A stretch of DNA of 53,499 nucleotides from Candidatus Zixiibacteriota bacterium (GCA_011056555.1 DSEQ01000014.1:1-53499); one strand, 5' to 3'; shown: positions 27,936-37,142, counted from the stretch's first letter. Notes: generated by a model not told the origin, from the letters alone. Program-made: numbers and translations.

Positions 27936-29216
27936 ATGCCTGCCTTCAATCCCTTCCAGATGGCCCGCTCTCAATTTGAGAGGGTGGCTCATCAACTTGA
28001 ACTTGAGGATTCTGTGCGAGAGCTTCTTTCCACAGCATTGAGAGAATATAGATTTGCGCTGCCGGTCAGGATGGATGACGGTTCCCTGAGGGTCTTCCGG
28101 GGCTTCCGAGTGCATCACAATGACGCCCTGGGGCCGTGCAAAGGCGGCCTGCGATTTCACCCCGAGGTCTCCATCGACACTGCCCGCGCGCAGGCGATGT
28201 GGATGACATGGAAATGCGCCGTAGCCGAGATACCGTTGGGCGGCGCCAATGGCGGAGTTATCTGCGATCCTCATAACCTCAGCATGCCTGAACAGGAGCA
28301 GATCTGCCGCAAGTGGATCAGGCAGATTGCCCGCGATATAGGTCCCATGCGGGATGTTATCTCGCCCGACATCATGGTCAGCCCGCAGCATATGATCTGG
28401 ATGATGGATGAATACGAGACCATCCAGGGTGAAAGAAGCGCGGGGATTACTGCAGGAAAGCCGGTGCGTCTGGCAGGGTCGATGGGCAAGGAAGAATCGA
28501 CCGGATACGGCCTGGTTTATGCGCTGCGGGAAGTTCTCTATGATATGGGCCTGAGTCCTGCCGAGACGACAGCATCGGTTCAGGGTTTCGGAAATGTCGC
28601 CCGGCATGCTATTAAGCTCTATCATGAAATCGGCGGGACTACGACATGCGTATCCTGCTGGGATCAGGAGGATCAGACATCCTATGCATATAGGAAGGAA
28701 TCCGGCATAGACTTGAATGAGTTGAGCCGTGTCACTGACAGGTTCGGCGGAATCAATAAGGAAAAGGCACGTGATCTTGGCTACGAGGTGCTTGCGGGTG
28801 AAAGCTGGATCGAACAGGATGTCGAAATCCTGATACCGGCGGCTCTGGAAAATCAGATTACCGAAGAAAATGTCGATAAAATAAGTAAGAAGGTGAAGAT
28901 TATAGCCGAGGGCGCTGACGGTCCCACCACCCCGGCGGCGGATAAAGTCATAGAGGAACGCGGGATTTTTGTCCTGCCCGATCTTCTGGCCAACGCCGGA
29001 GGGGCTATCTGCAGTTATTTCGAGCAGATTCAGGGTAATATCAACTACTTCTGGCCCCAGGATGAGGTCTTGGGCAAGCTGGATGTCAAAATGACTGCGG
29101 CTTTTATCAAAGTCAGCGAACTGGCGCAAAAAAGTAAGCTTTACATGCGCGATGCGGCATACATAATTGCGGTAGGACGGGTAGCCCAGGCCTGCAGGGA
29201 CCGTGGATGGGTTTAG
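27936..29216 (+). CDS. Glu/Leu/Phe/Val dehydrogenase family protein lacking the catalytic lysine
   Basis: A 426-residue protein of glutamate dehydrogenase length and layout. Substrate-domain motifs are 'GPCKGGLRFHPEV' and 'WKCAVAEIPLGG'. The next motif, normally GG[AG]KGG with the catalytic Lys, reads 'GGANGG': codon AAT at 28248-28250, Asn105. The acid in 'ISPDIMVSPQHMIWMMDEY' is kept. The NAD(P) domain has 'VQGFGNVARHAIK', and 'NAGGAICSYFEQIQ' is near the end. Without the lysine, normal oxidative deamination is doubtful; it may be regulatory, work on another substrate, or be a sequencing or assembly error. The ATG at 27936 has GGAGAG 10 bases upstream; the ATG at 27918 has none. A PEP-synthase-like gene follows. 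Confidence 0.9.
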   Translation: MPAFNPFQMARSQFERVAHQLELEDSVRELLSTALREYRFALPVRMDDGSLRVFRGFRVHHNDALGPCKGGLRFHPEVSIDTARAQAMWMTWKCAVAEIPLGGANGGVICDPHNLSMPEQEQICRKWIRQIARDIGPMRDVISPDIMVSPQHMIWMMDEYETIQGERSAGITAGKPVRLAGSMGKEESTGYGLVYALREVLYDMGLSPAETTASVQGFGNVARHAIKLYHEIGGTTTCVSCWDQEDQTSYAYRKESGIDLNELSRVTDRFGGINKEKARDLGYEVLAGESWIEQDVEILIPAALENQITEENVDKISKKVKIIAEGADGPTTPAADKVIEERGIFVLPDLLANAGGAICSYFEQIQGNINYFWPQDEVLGKLDVKMTAAFIKVSELAQKSKLYMRDAAYIIAVGRVAQACRDRGWV

Positions 29217-29289
29217 AACCCGGGCTGGAAATTTGCGCCCGAATTTCGTATAATAAGATGGATACATCAATGTCTGGAGTGAGAAAAAA

Positions 29290-32046
29290 ATGGCCGTTGA
29301 ACATGATCCGGTAGAAAAACTGCTTCTTGATTTGCAGGAGCGCGCCAAAGAGCTTAACTGCCTCTACCGCATAGAGGAAGTTATGAACAGGCCGGATGCT
29401 ACCCTGGATGATGTTTGCGAGGGCATAATCGCCGCAATCCCTCCCGGGTGGCAGTATCCCGATATATGCGAGGCCAAGCTGACACTGTATGAGAAGGTCT
29501 ATACCAGTCGCGACTTTCACGAAACCCAATGGGTGCAGAATGCCGAGATTCGTGTCCAGGACAAGACCGTGGGTATGCTCAGCGTTTATTATACGGAGGA
29601 AATGCCGCAGGCGGATCACGGCCCCTTCCTCAAAGAGGAGACCAAGCTTATCAGGACGATAGCCGACAGGCTCGGTCATTTCCTGATGTACCGGAAGGTC
29701 AAGGGGATGTTCGGTGAATGGCGTGCCGCAGAAGAGGACCTTGATGGGGAAGGTATTAAGGAATGGCAGGTGGTGCTCGATCTGCTCCATCAAACTGACA
29801 GAAATCTATTCCTGACGGTCTCATTGAAAATGCTGAATTTCCTGTGCTGGAGCGGGATCAGCGAGGCTGAAAAACTGCGGCGTTCATCAGGAGCGGACAG
29901 GAAAAGCGATGAAGATCAGATTGAAAAAGATTCCAACCGGCCCCAACAGGTTCGGAAATTCACGATTTCGAACGAGCTTTCCAAAAAGATATTCAGCCTG
30001 GCTTCGGAGCATTTGACCGATGATGAAATATCGAGCAAGATCGAACACTGGATTCAGGAGGATAAACTCAATTTTTTGATCCAGGTTGTCAACCGCAACC
30101 TCTCGATCTCGGAGGTGGCCGACGCCATCCGCCGATACCACCATATCGGCGATGGGGTAGAACTGCATTCACCCAGCCGGAGAGGCGTGCTGGTTTCGCT
30201 TATACGGAGATTTTTATCTGTCCAGCTAAACTATATAAATATCGCGAAAAACTACCTGGAAATAACCGACTTCTATGATCTTCTCGAGCATGTTATTTTT
30301 TCCAGTGAAAGTCATGGCAAGCTGGGAGGTAAGGCGGCGGGCCTGACACTGGCCTCCCAAATAATCAGAAAGTCGCCCGAACATGCTGACCTGTTGGGCG
30401 ATATAAAAATCCCGCGCACATGGTATATCACCTCGGATATGATCCTGCATTTCATGCACTACAACAATTTTGCCGAAGTCGTTGAGCAGAAATACAAGGA
30501 TATTAACCAGATTCGATTCGAATACCCGCACATAGTGCAAACATTCAAGAATTCACATTTCCCGCCGGAGATGGTGGCCGGGCTATCGGTGGCCCTGGAT
30601 GATTTTGAGGAACGTCCCCTGATCGTCAGGAGCTCCAGCCTCCTGGAGGATGGGGTGGGGATGGCCTTTTCCGGCAAGTACAAGAGCCTGTTCCTGGCTA
30701 ATCAGGGCACCAAGCAGCAGCGGCTGGAAGCTCTGATGGATGCCATTGCGGAGGTTTACGCCTCGGTTTTCTCCCCCGATCCGATCGAATACCGCACCCA
30801 TAACGGCCTGATCGATTTTGACGAGGAGATGGCGATCATGATTCAGGAGGTGGTGGGAAACCGCGTGGGGGATTACTTCCTGCCGACCTTTGCCGGGGTG
30901 GGATTCAGCCGCAATGAATTTCGCTGGTCCCCCCGGATCAAGCGTGAAAACGGACTGCTGCGGCTGGTACCCGGACTGGGCACTCGTGCAGTCGATAGAT
31001 TATCCGATGATTATCCGATACTGATCGCTCCCGGTCAGCCCGACCTGCGCGCCAACACCTCGATTGATGAACAGCTTCGTTATTCGCCCCGCCAGATCGA
31101 CGTGATCAATCTCAAAGAGAACAGTTTCTATACGATGGGGATCAATGATCTTTTGAAAGAGGCCGGTTCTCAAATCCCGGGCATCACTAAAATTCTCTCG
31201 GTTCACAAAGATGACCAGATAAAGAAGCCGATTGCGTTCAATATCGATTATGAGAATGACGATCTTATAGTGACTTTCGACGGCCTGGTCTCCGACGGCA
31301 AGTTTATTCCGCAGGTGCGTACTCTTATGAAGCTCCTTGAGAAAGAGCTCGACAGGCCGGTGGATATCGAATTCGCCCATGACGGTAAAAATTTCTACCT
31401 GCTCCAGTGCAGGCCGCAGAGTTATGTGGAACAGGATACCGGCGACAAAATACCGCGCGAAATTGAGCCCGATGATGTTATCTTCTCCGCCCATAAATAT
31501 ATTTCCAATGGTAAGGTGCCGGAGATAACCCATATTGTCTATGTCGATCCGGGCGGGTATGCTGATATAAATGAATTGAATGAGCTGCTGGCTGTGGGAC
31601 GAGTGGTCAATAAGCTGAATAAGCTCTTGCCGGAACATGGATTCATTTTGATGGGTCCGGGGCGATGGGGCAGCCGCGGCGATATTAAGCTGGGCGTTAA
31701 TGTTACCTATTCCGATATCAATAACACTGCCATGTTGATAGAGATCGCCCGCCAGAAGGGCAATTACGTGCCCGACCTCTCATTCGGCACGCATTTTTTC
31801 CAGGATCTGGTGGAATCGAATATCAGATATCTTCCACTTTATCCTGATGACCCGGGTATCAAGTTCAATGAGGATTTTCTTTTGAATTCGCCTAATCTCC
31901 TGCCTGAACTTTTGCCCGACTACGCCCATCTTTCTGAATGCGTGCATGTCATCGATGTTCCCGCAGTTACCGGCGGCAAGGTTCTGCGGGTTTACCTCAA
32001 CGCCGACCAGCGCGAAGGCGTCGGTGTTTTGGAAGACCCCAGGTAA
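29290..32046 (+). CDS. PEP/pyruvate-binding (PPDK_N) ATP-grasp protein with N-terminal GAF-like region
   Basis: A 918-residue protein. Residues about 15-145 look like a GAF-type sensor. The ATP-grasp domain of PEP synthase/pyruvate phosphate dikinase covers about 335-720: 'GKLGGKAAGLTLASQII', 'PLIVRSSSLLEDGVGMAFSG', 'GLIDFDEEMAIMIQEVVGN', and 'FAHDGKNFYLLQCRPQS'. The phosphohistidine swivel domain and the PEP-utilising barrel are missing. The C-terminus instead has an unrecognised module with 'GFILMGPGRWGSRGDIKLG'. GGAGTGAG precedes the ATG, and a TATAAT at 29249-29254 may be a promoter. It lies 73 bases after the dehydrogenase-like gene. It may phosphorylate a partner rather than make PEP; function is unproven. 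Confidence 0.85.
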   Translation: MAVEHDPVEKLLLDLQERAKELNCLYRIEEVMNRPDATLDDVCEGIIAAIPPGWQYPDICEAKLTLYEKVYTSRDFHETQWVQNAEIRVQDKTVGMLSVYYTEEMPQADHGPFLKEETKLIRTIADRLGHFLMYRKVKGMFGEWRAAEEDLDGEGIKEWQVVLDLLHQTDRNLFLTVSLKMLNFLCWSGISEAEKLRRSSGADRKSDEDQIEKDSNRPQQVRKFTISNELSKKIFSLASEHLTDDEISSKIEHWIQEDKLNFLIQVVNRNLSISEVADAIRRYHHIGDGVELHSPSRRGVLVSLIRRFLSVQLNYINIAKNYLEITDFYDLLEHVIFSSESHGKLGGKAAGLTLASQIIRKSPEHADLLGDIKIPRTWYITSDMILHFMHYNNFAEVVEQKYKDINQIRFEYPHIVQTFKNSHFPPEMVAGLSVALDDFEERPLIVRSSSLLEDGVGMAFSGKYKSLFLANQGTKQQRLEALMDAIAEVYASVFSPDPIEYRTHNGLIDFDEEMAIMIQEVVGNRVGDYFLPTFAGVGFSRNEFRWSPRIKRENGLLRLVPGLGTRAVDRLSDDYPILIAPGQPDLRANTSIDEQLRYSPRQIDVINLKENSFYTMGINDLLKEAGSQIPGITKILSVHKDDQIKKPIAFNIDYENDDLIVTFDGLVSDGKFIPQVRTLMKLLEKELDRPVDIEFAHDGKNFYLLQCRPQSYVEQDTGDKIPREIEPDDVIFSAHKYISNGKVPEITHIVYVDPGGYADINELNELLAVGRVVNKLNKLLPEHGFILMGPGRWGSRGDIKLGVNVTYSDINNTAMLIEIARQKGNYVPDLSFGTHFFQDLVESNIRYLPLYPDDPGIKFNEDFLLNSPNLLPELLPDYAHLSECVHVIDVPAVTGGKVLRVYLNADQREGVGVLEDPR

Positions 32047-32138
32047 AATAGCCAACTCTTTGGAGCGGGCAATAGTAGATTTTTCAGTTTTGAATTGTTT
32101 TGAAATTATCAGTTGGAAACCCATGGCTAAAGCGAGTT

Positions 32139-32290
32139 TGTTGGAAAAACGCATTCATCAGTCTGTGATCCTGAGTCCCGATTTATCGGGACGAAGGATC
32201 TCGTTAATGCGCAAGAGATTCTTCGGTCACTACGTTCCCTCAGAATGACTGCAGATAGTAGTGCTCTTCATATTCCATATTTTCTCAACA
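32139..32290. repeat. Second composite inverted-repeat element
   Basis: Left arm 32165-32202 (from GTGATCCTGAG to GAAGGATCTC, containing a perfect 8-bp hairpin at 32175-32192) faces right arm 32215-32249, which in reverse runs from GTCATTCTGAG to GAAGAATCTC. Degenerate ends TTGTTGGAAAAA (near 32139) and TTTTCTCAACA (near 32280-32290) correspond to the terminal repeats of the element at 21787-21994. The gap 32047-32402 holds this element and the next one and no gene. Confidence 0.65.
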
Positions 32291-32314
32291 TTCCCCTAAA
32301 GCGAAGGGGCACCT

Positions 32315-32387
32315 GCGGACCTGCCCAACAAAGCAGACCCGCCGAGAGCCTGGTCTCTGAGCGATTTGTGGGCGGCACAACGTCCGC
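32315..32387. repeat. Imperfect inverted repeat
   Basis: GCGGAC-CTGCCCAACA at 32315 is matched in reverse by a GTGGGCGGCACAAC-GTCCGC segment ending at 32387, with an inner AGAGCC...GGTCTCT hairpin. It is adjacent to the preceding repeat and just beyond the end of the minus-strand DUF4846 gene. Confidence 0.4.
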
Positions 32388-32402
32388 GCATTTTTATTTG
32401 AA

Positions 32403-33245
32403 TCAGAACCGCTTCAATTCTTCTTTGGGGAATTCCCATTCAGGGATTTTGAGGGTGTCGCCAAAATCGAGCGGGTACCATGGATTCAAATCCTCATCGT
32501 GCAGATTCTTTATAATATGGATATCTTGAGCAGGCGTATATCCCTGGGCGATAAGAAACAAACTCCTGCCGTTATCTTTGTCAACCGCCATATCGACCAC
32601 AATGAGCGCATGCCCGGGAAAACCCGGCTTGATGAAAACATCTCCGACACGCATTTTGGAAACATCTTCGACCTTCTCAAGCTCATTATCCAGAGAATAA
32701 GTTCCGGCATACATAAAAACCGAATCCAGATATTCACGGAAGCTTTCATAGGATGAATCGAGCGGGGCGTTCTTGACCCAGTTGACCCGCATCTCATCAA
32801 CTTTGGGGCGATATCCCTTGATCCAGCTGGTGTATTTTGCCTCGTGTCCGGAGGTGAAATTAAAATGAATCATGTCAAATTCGCCAATAGAATAAAGGTA
32901 TTCAGCTCTTAACCTGATTATGGCGTCAGCGCACTGCATCAGATCCTGCTCGCTGCGGTCGATATTGATTATGGCGTAATGATAATTCTGATCAGCTTTC
33001 TTATCACCATTATACAGGTAAACTGTCGAGCCATCCTGCTTGAGAGGTAGATGCTGCAGCCAGTGTGCAAATGTTCCCTCCATCGGGCTCACGCGTTTGT
33101 AACCGTCTGGAACGTCGATACGTTGTACGATCGCGTCCGAGCTGTCATATTCCTCAAGCCAGGGATACGGGTTATCCTGAGCCCAGCTGAGAGAGCAGGC
33201 AACCACAATAATGGTAATACCCAATACCGCTATTCTGTATAAAAT
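32403..33245 (-). CDS. Exported DUF4846-family protein
   Basis: About 280 residues. The body matches DUF4846: 'RSEQDLMQCADAIIRLRAEY', 'HFNFTSGHEAKYTSWIKG', 'MRVGDVFIKPGFPGHALIVVD', and 'NPWYPLDFGDTLKIP'. The family's biochemical role is unknown. The start is unusual. The first standard codon (TTG, 33224) leaves a signal peptide without a basic residue and is 29 bases from the nearest ribosome binding site. An ATT at 33245 sits 8 bases after AGGAG and gives a proper signal peptide ('LYRIAVLGITIIVVACSLS', cleavage near 'WA-QD'), so I place the start there. A Cys within the segment could also make it a lipoprotein. Confidence 0.78.
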   Translation of the reverse strand: MLYRIAVLGITIIVVACSLSWAQDNPYPWLEEYDSSDAIVQRIDVPDGYKRVSPMEGTFAHWLQHLPLKQDGSTVYLYNGDKKADQNYHYAIINIDRSEQDLMQCADAIIRLRAEYLYSIGEFDMIHFNFTSGHEAKYTSWIKGYRPKVDEMRVNWVKNAPLDSSYESFREYLDSVFMYAGTYSLDNELEKVEDVSKMRVGDVFIKPGFPGHALIVVDMAVDKDNGRSLFLIAQGYTPAQDIHIIKNLHDEDLNPWYPLDFGDTLKIPEWEFPKEELKRF

Positions 33246-33342
33246 AGAACCTTCTCCTGCAAATGCGTTTTGATATTATTTAATCTTATACACCGGCAAA
33301 CTGTTCCGGTTGTCAAAATCTTTTTCTGTCCTCGAAAGAGCC

Positions 33343-33370
33343 TTGACAAGAATGTGATTTGAAATATATT
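33343..33370 (+). promoter_or_regulatory. Orphan plus-strand promoter
   Basis: TTGACA (33343-33348), 16 bases, TATATT (33365-33370). No plus-strand gene follows; a hairpin at 33545-33581 could end a transcript of about 200 bases, so this may drive a small RNA. Confidence 0.5.
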
Positions 33371-33544
33371 GTCTTTGTGTAACTGATAGCAGATCACGAC
33401 CGACCATTTCCGCACCAATTGACGATTTGCATCGATAGCTTTTTAAGAAGAGAATATTTCAGGGGACCGAACAAAGCAGTAAGAATTACCTGCGCCATTG
33501 TGCGGCGTGAGGTATGTCTCAATACCCTTCAGGGTTCCAACTAA

Positions 33545-33581
33545 AAGAATGCCTCAAGTCGGGAAGACCTGAGGCGTTCTT
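33545..33581 (-). terminator. Terminator of the M16 peptidase gene
   Basis: A 12-base-pair stem (33545-33556 with 33570-33581, one G-U pair) with inner pairing. On the minus strand it ends TTCTTTTAG, 32 bases past the M16 stop. The plus-strand side ends TTCTTATAT, so it may work in both directions. Confidence 0.7.
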
Positions 33582-33612
33582 ATATCAGCAATTATTTATA
33601 ATCATAAAAGGA

Positions 33613-36477
33613 TCATTGCTGCTCATCCTGCACCTGCTTTTCCTTCTCCGGATAGAGTACAAAGAGGCCATAATTAGACATATCAATATACTTCTTTGCG
33701 GTCTGCTGAATATCTTCAGGATCGAGGCCGGAAGTCAGCTCTTCCAACTCCGTAATCAGGCGCGGGTCGGTATCATAAGAGTAGGCCTGCTGCAAGCTGG
33801 ATAACCAGAATCCGTTCTCTTTTAGGCTCTTCTCCCTTTCTCGCCGCTGCATTTCCCTGACTTTCTGTACATAGCTCTCGTCCGGTCCATATTGAATCAG
33901 GCTGTCGAGCTGCAGGAAGACAGTCTCTGTCATTTCGTCCACACGCTCCGGATCACATCCGAAGGTGATTGTAAATGAGTATTCCTCTTCGGGATACTTG
34001 GATGTGCCGGCATAGACCCCCACGCCATAGGTACCCCCCATATCTTCACGCAGGACTTCTCGAAGTTTGATGCGCAAAAGAGCTGCGGTTGACATCAGAT
34101 CGTAGCGATTCTGACGGCTCCACTCAAAATCTCCGGGAAATATTATGCGCACATAGCTTTTAGGCTCCAGACCCTTGCGCACTTCTTTCTCGGTCAGTCC
34201 CTGAGGTGGATCGATGCCCAGGTTGCGCCAGCTCTCGCTTCTATTTATTGAGGGCAGGCCGCCCAGCCAGGTCTCAATCATGGGCTTGATTTCCCCCGGG
34301 TCGAGGTTGCCCACAAGTACAAATATAAAATCGCTGGCATCGGCAAAACGATCATTGTAAATTTCGAAGGATTTCTGCAAATCCATCTCATCCAGGCGTT
34401 CCATGGACCAGGGCTTCATGCGGGGATGGTATTGTGTCATGGCCCAGCTGATTGTGTCGCCGAACACCGCCTCGGGATTAGAACTGCGGTTCTCAAAAAC
34501 GGATTCCATTCTCTTTTTATAGGCCTGGAAAGCTGTACTATCAGCACGCGGTTCGGTGAAATAGAGATATATCAGTTGAAACATGGTCTCAAGGTCCTGA
34601 GGCGACGCGCTTCCGCGAAAACCTTCTTCTTCAGATCCAATCCAGGGGGAGACATTCACGACCTTACCGGCCAGCTTCTTGTCCAGCTCGATCTTGCTGA
34701 AATCGGCCAGACCGCCCTCGCTAATGAGGGTGGCGGCCGTAGATGCTGCAATGTAATCTTCATCCAATACCAGGGAATGTCCGCCCGGGCTGAAGGCCGT
34801 GAAGAGGACCTGGTCGTTTTTGAAATCGGTCGGTTTCAGTATAACTTCCACTCCATTTCCCAGCGTCCAGTGGTAGGTATCGATCTCCTCTATATACTCT
34901 TCCGAGATCACCTCGGAACCTTGCGGCAGGGACTTGACCAGAGGAGCATCGGAAACTTCATCGGAATAGGCCATTAGGTCGGCAGCTTCGACTTTGTTGA
35001 ATACAGCCAGGAGATCATCCTCGGTGGGAATCTCAAGTCCGTCCTTCTCAGGAGAATTGGCCATAATCACCCGGCTCTCATCACGAATCCATTTATCAGC
35101 CAGAGCATTGATTTCCTCCAGCGTTATATCCGGCACAACCTGATTATAGAGTTCATATTCCCATTCGATGCCGGGAGCTTTGGTATTGTTAAGGAAATTG
35201 CTGGCGAAGATTGATGCGAATCTGCTTGACTCGGTCTTATCGCGCTCATTGAACCGCTGCTCCATAGCGCGCAGGGTTTCTTTTTTCTGCCGCTCAAGCT
35301 CGGTTTGGGTGAAGCCATACTGCTTGACACGTTTGGCCTCGGTTAAAAGCGCCTCGAGACCTCTTTCAATCCCGCCCTCGGCAACCATAGCCATGAGGAA
35401 ATAAATATTCTTGGTTCGCAGAAATCGTCCCTGAGCGGAAATTCCGAAAATGAACGGCGGATCCGCCTCTTTGGTCAGTTCGACCAGGCGCTGATTGAGC
35501 ATACCGTTATAAAGATCGGCCAGGATTTTCTCGCGGTAGTCTTCGACAGTTTCGATTTCCTCGAGCGGGTGCTTGTAGTAGATAGCGATGCGCGACATGG
35601 TCGCCTCGGGATCGGATGCTATCGCGAAGAGTGTTTCCTCGTGATCCGGAACCTCGAATTCTTCGCGCACCGGCGGATCTTTGGGCATGGGTATATGGGC
35701 GAAATGCTGTTTGATCAGCTGCTCGACCCAGGCGGGGTCGAAGTCGCCCACCGCCACCACCGACATATTGTCGGGACGGTACCAGTCATAGTAAAATTCC
35801 CTCAGGGTATCGTATTCGAAGTTTTCGACCACTTCCATCTTGCCAATCGGCATTCTCTCGGCGTATTTTGAACCTTTGAAAAGAACTGGAAACTGCTCAT
35901 CCATCATACGCGCTTCGGCACCGCGACCACCGCGCCATTCTTCGACTATTACACCCCGTTCCTTGTCAATTTCCTCGTCCTCAAAGCTCAGTAGATGCGC
36001 CCAGTCCTCCAGGATTTGAAATGCGGTTTCCACCAGTTCAGTGCTGTCGGTTGGCACCTGCAGCATATAGACAGTTTCATCAAAGCTGGTATAGGCATTC
36101 AGGTCGGGACCGAACTGCATGCCGATAGACTCCAGGTAATCGACCAGTTCCTGTTTCTCGAAATTCTCGGAGCCATTGAACGCCATATGCTCGACAAAAT
36201 GAGCCAGCCCCTGCTGGGCATCGTTCTCCAGAATTGAGCCTGCATTTATTACCAGGCGCAGCTCGGCGCGCTCCTCCGGCTTCTGATTGGTCATGATGTA
36301 ATAGGTTAAGCCGTTATCGAGTTGCCCCTTGATCACATCGGGATCAAGCGGAATTGCCTCGCTCAGCTCAAACGAGATCTGATTCTGCGAAGTCTCCGAC
36401 GGCTGGGCAAACAATAAGTTACTGCCGCTAACCGCAAAACGAAACAGAATCGACAGATTGATAATGCGCTTCAGCAT
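33613..36477 (-). CDS. Secreted M16-family metallopeptidase (pitrilysin/insulinase type)
   Basis: A 954-residue protein. The ATG at 36477 has AGGAGG six bases upstream and gives a signal peptide ('IINLSILFRFAVSGSNLLFA'). The N-terminal half carries the inverted zinc motif 'GLAHFVEHMAFNGSENF' (HxxEH) and the distal Glu in 'KERGVIVEEWRGGRGAEARM'. The C-terminal half is a catalytically silent M16 repeat with 'FTAFSPGGHSL' and 'MGGTYGVGVYAGT'. Members close as a clamshell and degrade peptides. The length and two-half layout match periplasmic/exported M16 peptidases such as PqqL. The protein ends in a basic/acidic tail, and the gene is terminated by a hairpin at 33545-33581. Confidence 0.93.
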   Translation of the reverse strand: MLKRIINLSILFRFAVSGSNLLFAQPSETSQNQISFELSEAIPLDPDVIKGQLDNGLTYYIMTNQKPEERAELRLVINAGSILENDAQQGLAHFVEHMAFNGSENFEKQELVDYLESIGMQFGPDLNAYTSFDETVYMLQVPTDSTELVETAFQILEDWAHLLSFEDEEIDKERGVIVEEWRGGRGAEARMMDEQFPVLFKGSKYAERMPIGKMEVVENFEYDTLREFYYDWYRPDNMSVVAVGDFDPAWVEQLIKQHFAHIPMPKDPPVREEFEVPDHEETLFAIASDPEATMSRIAIYYKHPLEEIETVEDYREKILADLYNGMLNQRLVELTKEADPPFIFGISAQGRFLRTKNIYFLMAMVAEGGIERGLEALLTEAKRVKQYGFTQTELERQKKETLRAMEQRFNERDKTESSRFASIFASNFLNNTKAPGIEWEYELYNQVVPDITLEEINALADKWIRDESRVIMANSPEKDGLEIPTEDDLLAVFNKVEAADLMAYSDEVSDAPLVKSLPQGSEVISEEYIEEIDTYHWTLGNGVEVILKPTDFKNDQVLFTAFSPGGHSLVLDEDYIAASTAATLISEGGLADFSKIELDKKLAGKVVNVSPWIGSEEEGFRGSASPQDLETMFQLIYLYFTEPRADSTAFQAYKKRMESVFENRSSNPEAVFGDTISWAMTQYHPRMKPWSMERLDEMDLQKSFEIYNDRFADASDFIFVLVGNLDPGEIKPMIETWLGGLPSINRSESWRNLGIDPPQGLTEKEVRKGLEPKSYVRIIFPGDFEWSRQNRYDLMSTAALLRIKLREVLREDMGGTYGVGVYAGTSKYPEEEYSFTITFGCDPERVDEMTETVFLQLDSLIQYGPDESYVQKVREMQRREREKSLKENGFWLSSLQQAYSYDTDPRLITELEELTSGLDPEDIQQTAKKYIDMSNYGLFVLYPEKEKQVQDEQQ

Positions 36478-37085
36478 TCTTTTCCTCCTGCTATCAAATA
36501 AAATATCATTTCCATCCCTGCTTAATTGCATACATCTATTTTATGTTAATGTTCAATTTTTGTGCATTCCCTGCTGTTTATTCAAATCCCTGGAGAAAAT
36601 ATCTGGCCCGATATTCAGTGATATAGCGAATATATATATGGCGTAAATTCCAGACAATCAAAATTGCATCCGTGGTTCAAAAAATATGATTAAATATATA
36701 TAATGATAAAATGGGTCACTGGAAGGCAATGATAGTGTTTTCGTGGTTGCTGTAATATTCGGGCAACGGCCTGATGCGATAAGCAAAATGCCTTACCTTA
36801 AGTCATATGCGATTGGTAAAACAAGAAAGATGAATCAAATGTAAATATTCTAAGTAATAAACGGGCAAATGTTCTCTAATTTGCCTGCAGGCAATACTTG
36901 ATTGAGATTGAAAAATAAAATAATGGGGGGATTAGTTATACTCTCCAAAAACTGTTAGAAATTCTATTAGCATGTTTTGCCGCACTCCTTTTTATGAATC
37001 AGGCTATGTGGTCGCCAGGGGCGGCGATGTAGTTGCTGACGAATATTATGACAAGTCCGTGTTCCCCTGGAGGTTTTGAGCGCTA
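36478..37085. other. Long intergenic region with one doubtful 35-codon frame
   Basis: This 600-base AT-rich stretch lies between the divergent-side start of the M16 gene and the terminator of the AhpD-like gene. It holds no recognised gene. A plus-strand frame at 36972-37079 encodes 35 residues ending 'YYDKSVFPWRF' but has no ribosome binding site or promoter I trust. A small palindrome TGCCTGCAGGCA lies near 36882. Confidence 0.3.
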
Positions 37086-37090
37086 AAAAT

Positions 37091-37127
37091 GAAAAAGCCC
37101 CCGGTCAGATCCGAGGGGCCTTTTCTT
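37091..37127. terminator. Terminator of the AhpD-like gene (bidirectional)
   Basis: AAAAGCCCCCGG pairs with CCGAGGGGCCTTTT around a TCAGAT loop, with one or two bulges. On the minus strand it ends GGGGCTTTTTC, 16 bases past the stop at 37143. Confidence 0.8.
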
Positions 37128-37142
37128 GTCCTGATCTAGCGC

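Noticed and set aside
27918..29348. Long minus-strand frame (477 codons) opposite the dehydrogenase gene
   Set aside because: The plus strand carries all family motifs; the antisense frame is a by-product of codon use and has no ribosome binding site.
32245..32529. Plus-strand open frame of 94 codons
   Set aside because: It covers repeat DNA and the end of the DUF4846 gene on the other strand; no ribosome binding site or protein-like pattern.
36972..37079. 35-codon plus-strand frame ending YYDKSVFPWRF
   Set aside because: No ribosome binding site or promoter; kept only as a note within the intergenic feature.
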